Of a stretch of 5,434 bases of DNA, positions 5,192-5,434 are shown piece by piece. The stretch comes from Archaeoglobales archaeon. Its GTDB lineage: Archaea; Halobacteriota; Archaeoglobi; Archaeoglobales; Archaeoglobaceae. The position numbers were made by a program, and so were the translations under genes. The DNA is taken from the NCBI GenBank assembly GCA_003662985.1, contig QMZD01000140.1:1-5434 (forward strand). The letters run 5' to 3'. The notes under the pieces are model-generated. The model did no database searches. It was not told the origin of the DNA and saw nothing but the letters and a program-made list of their open reading frames with translations. Within the stretch, counting starts at the first letter, position 1. Each line of letters begins with the position of its first letter.

Positions 5192-5434
5192 AATCTTTTC
5201 CCTAGCCTCTTCCAAAATTTCCCTTCCTTTCTCTGTGCTCTTGTAGTACTTCCTTATCTTACCGCCTACATTCTCACGTTCACTTCTCAAGAAACCTTCA
5301 TTTTCCAAAGAATGGAGAATAGGATAAAGTGTGCCCGGACTTACACTATATCCGTGTCTTCTGAGCTCGTTCATCATCTCAACGCCGCATATTTTCTCCT
5401 TACTCGCATGGTAGAGGATATGTATTCGGATAAA
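5159..5434 (-). CDS. PadR-family transcriptional regulator, 5' end beyond the window
   Basis: The frame is open to the window edge and gives 91 residues; the start codon is missing, probably by only a few to about ten residues. The methionine pair at 5377-5372 is internal: the codons before it read FIRIHILYHASKEKICGVE, which is the expected first helix region of PadR. The winged helix continues with MNELRRHGYSVSPGTLYPILHSLENEGFL, whose SPGTLYPILHSLE is the family hallmark in the recognition helix, then the wing VGGKIRKYYKSTEKG and a helical tail. PadR proteins are usually repressors of transporter genes and are released by the transported compound. The promoter and operator lie outside the window. 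The gene is followed by the MFS transporter on the same strand, its likely target. Confidence 0.87.
   Translation of the reverse strand, partial: FIRIHILYHASKEKICGVEMMNELRRHGYSVSPGTLYPILHSLENEGFLRSERENVGGKIRKYYKSTEKGREILEEAREKIRELVDEVMVD

Noticed and set aside
5159..5377. Start of the PadR gene at the Met-Met pair near 5377
   Set aside because: The frame stays open to the window edge and the upstream codons encode the expected N-terminal helix of PadR, so the gene is cut rather than short.

Overview
The window looks archaeal, most like Archaeoglobales. Two genes appear to start leaderless, with a TATA-like box centred about 26 bases before the start codon. The strongest of these boxes is preceded by a BRE-like purine-rich element. 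Arginine is mostly AGA/AGG, and the genes and their arrangement fit that group. In particular, a DtxR-type repressor leading a metal ABC transporter operon resembles the MDR1 operon described in Archaeoglobus fulgidus. The assignment to a group is an inference from gene content and promoter style, not from a search.

Layout. (1) Positions 1-442, minus strand: the N-terminal 147 codons of an AMP-forming acetyl-CoA synthetase, cut by the window edge. (2) Positions 443-582: a 140-base divergent control region. It holds a promoter for each side, a cluster of TAATG/CATTA inverted and direct repeats on the acs side, and a DtxR-type operator on the other side. (3) Positions 583-3736, plus strand: a four-gene operon of metal-dependent repressor, cell-surface metal-binding protein, ATPase and membrane permease, a complete ZnuABC/TroABC-class (Zn/Mn/Fe) importer. 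The first two genes overlap by one base, and the ATPase and permease genes have good Shine-Dalgarno sites. (4) Positions 3737-3852: a convergent intergenic gap with an oligo-T terminator candidate inside a small tandem repeat. (5) Positions 3853-5434, minus strand: a PadR-family repressor (5' end cut by the window edge) followed after 70 bases by a 12-TM-type MFS transporter, most simply a PadR-controlled efflux pair.

How it fits together. When metal is plentiful, the repressor should bind the operator that lies between its own TATA box and start codon, shutting off both itself and the importer. The sequence shows two departures from the textbook forms. The repressor has lost or swapped most residues that align with the primary DtxR metal site, while the ancillary site is largely kept with Cys in place of one His. 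The binding protein lacks two of the four usual metal ligands. Together these raise the possibility that the system handles its metal differently from the standard Zn/Mn importers.

I see no CRISPR array, insertion sequence, tRNA or rRNA, and no wholly new gene system. The noteworthy points are regulatory architecture and divergent metal sites in a recognisable operon.
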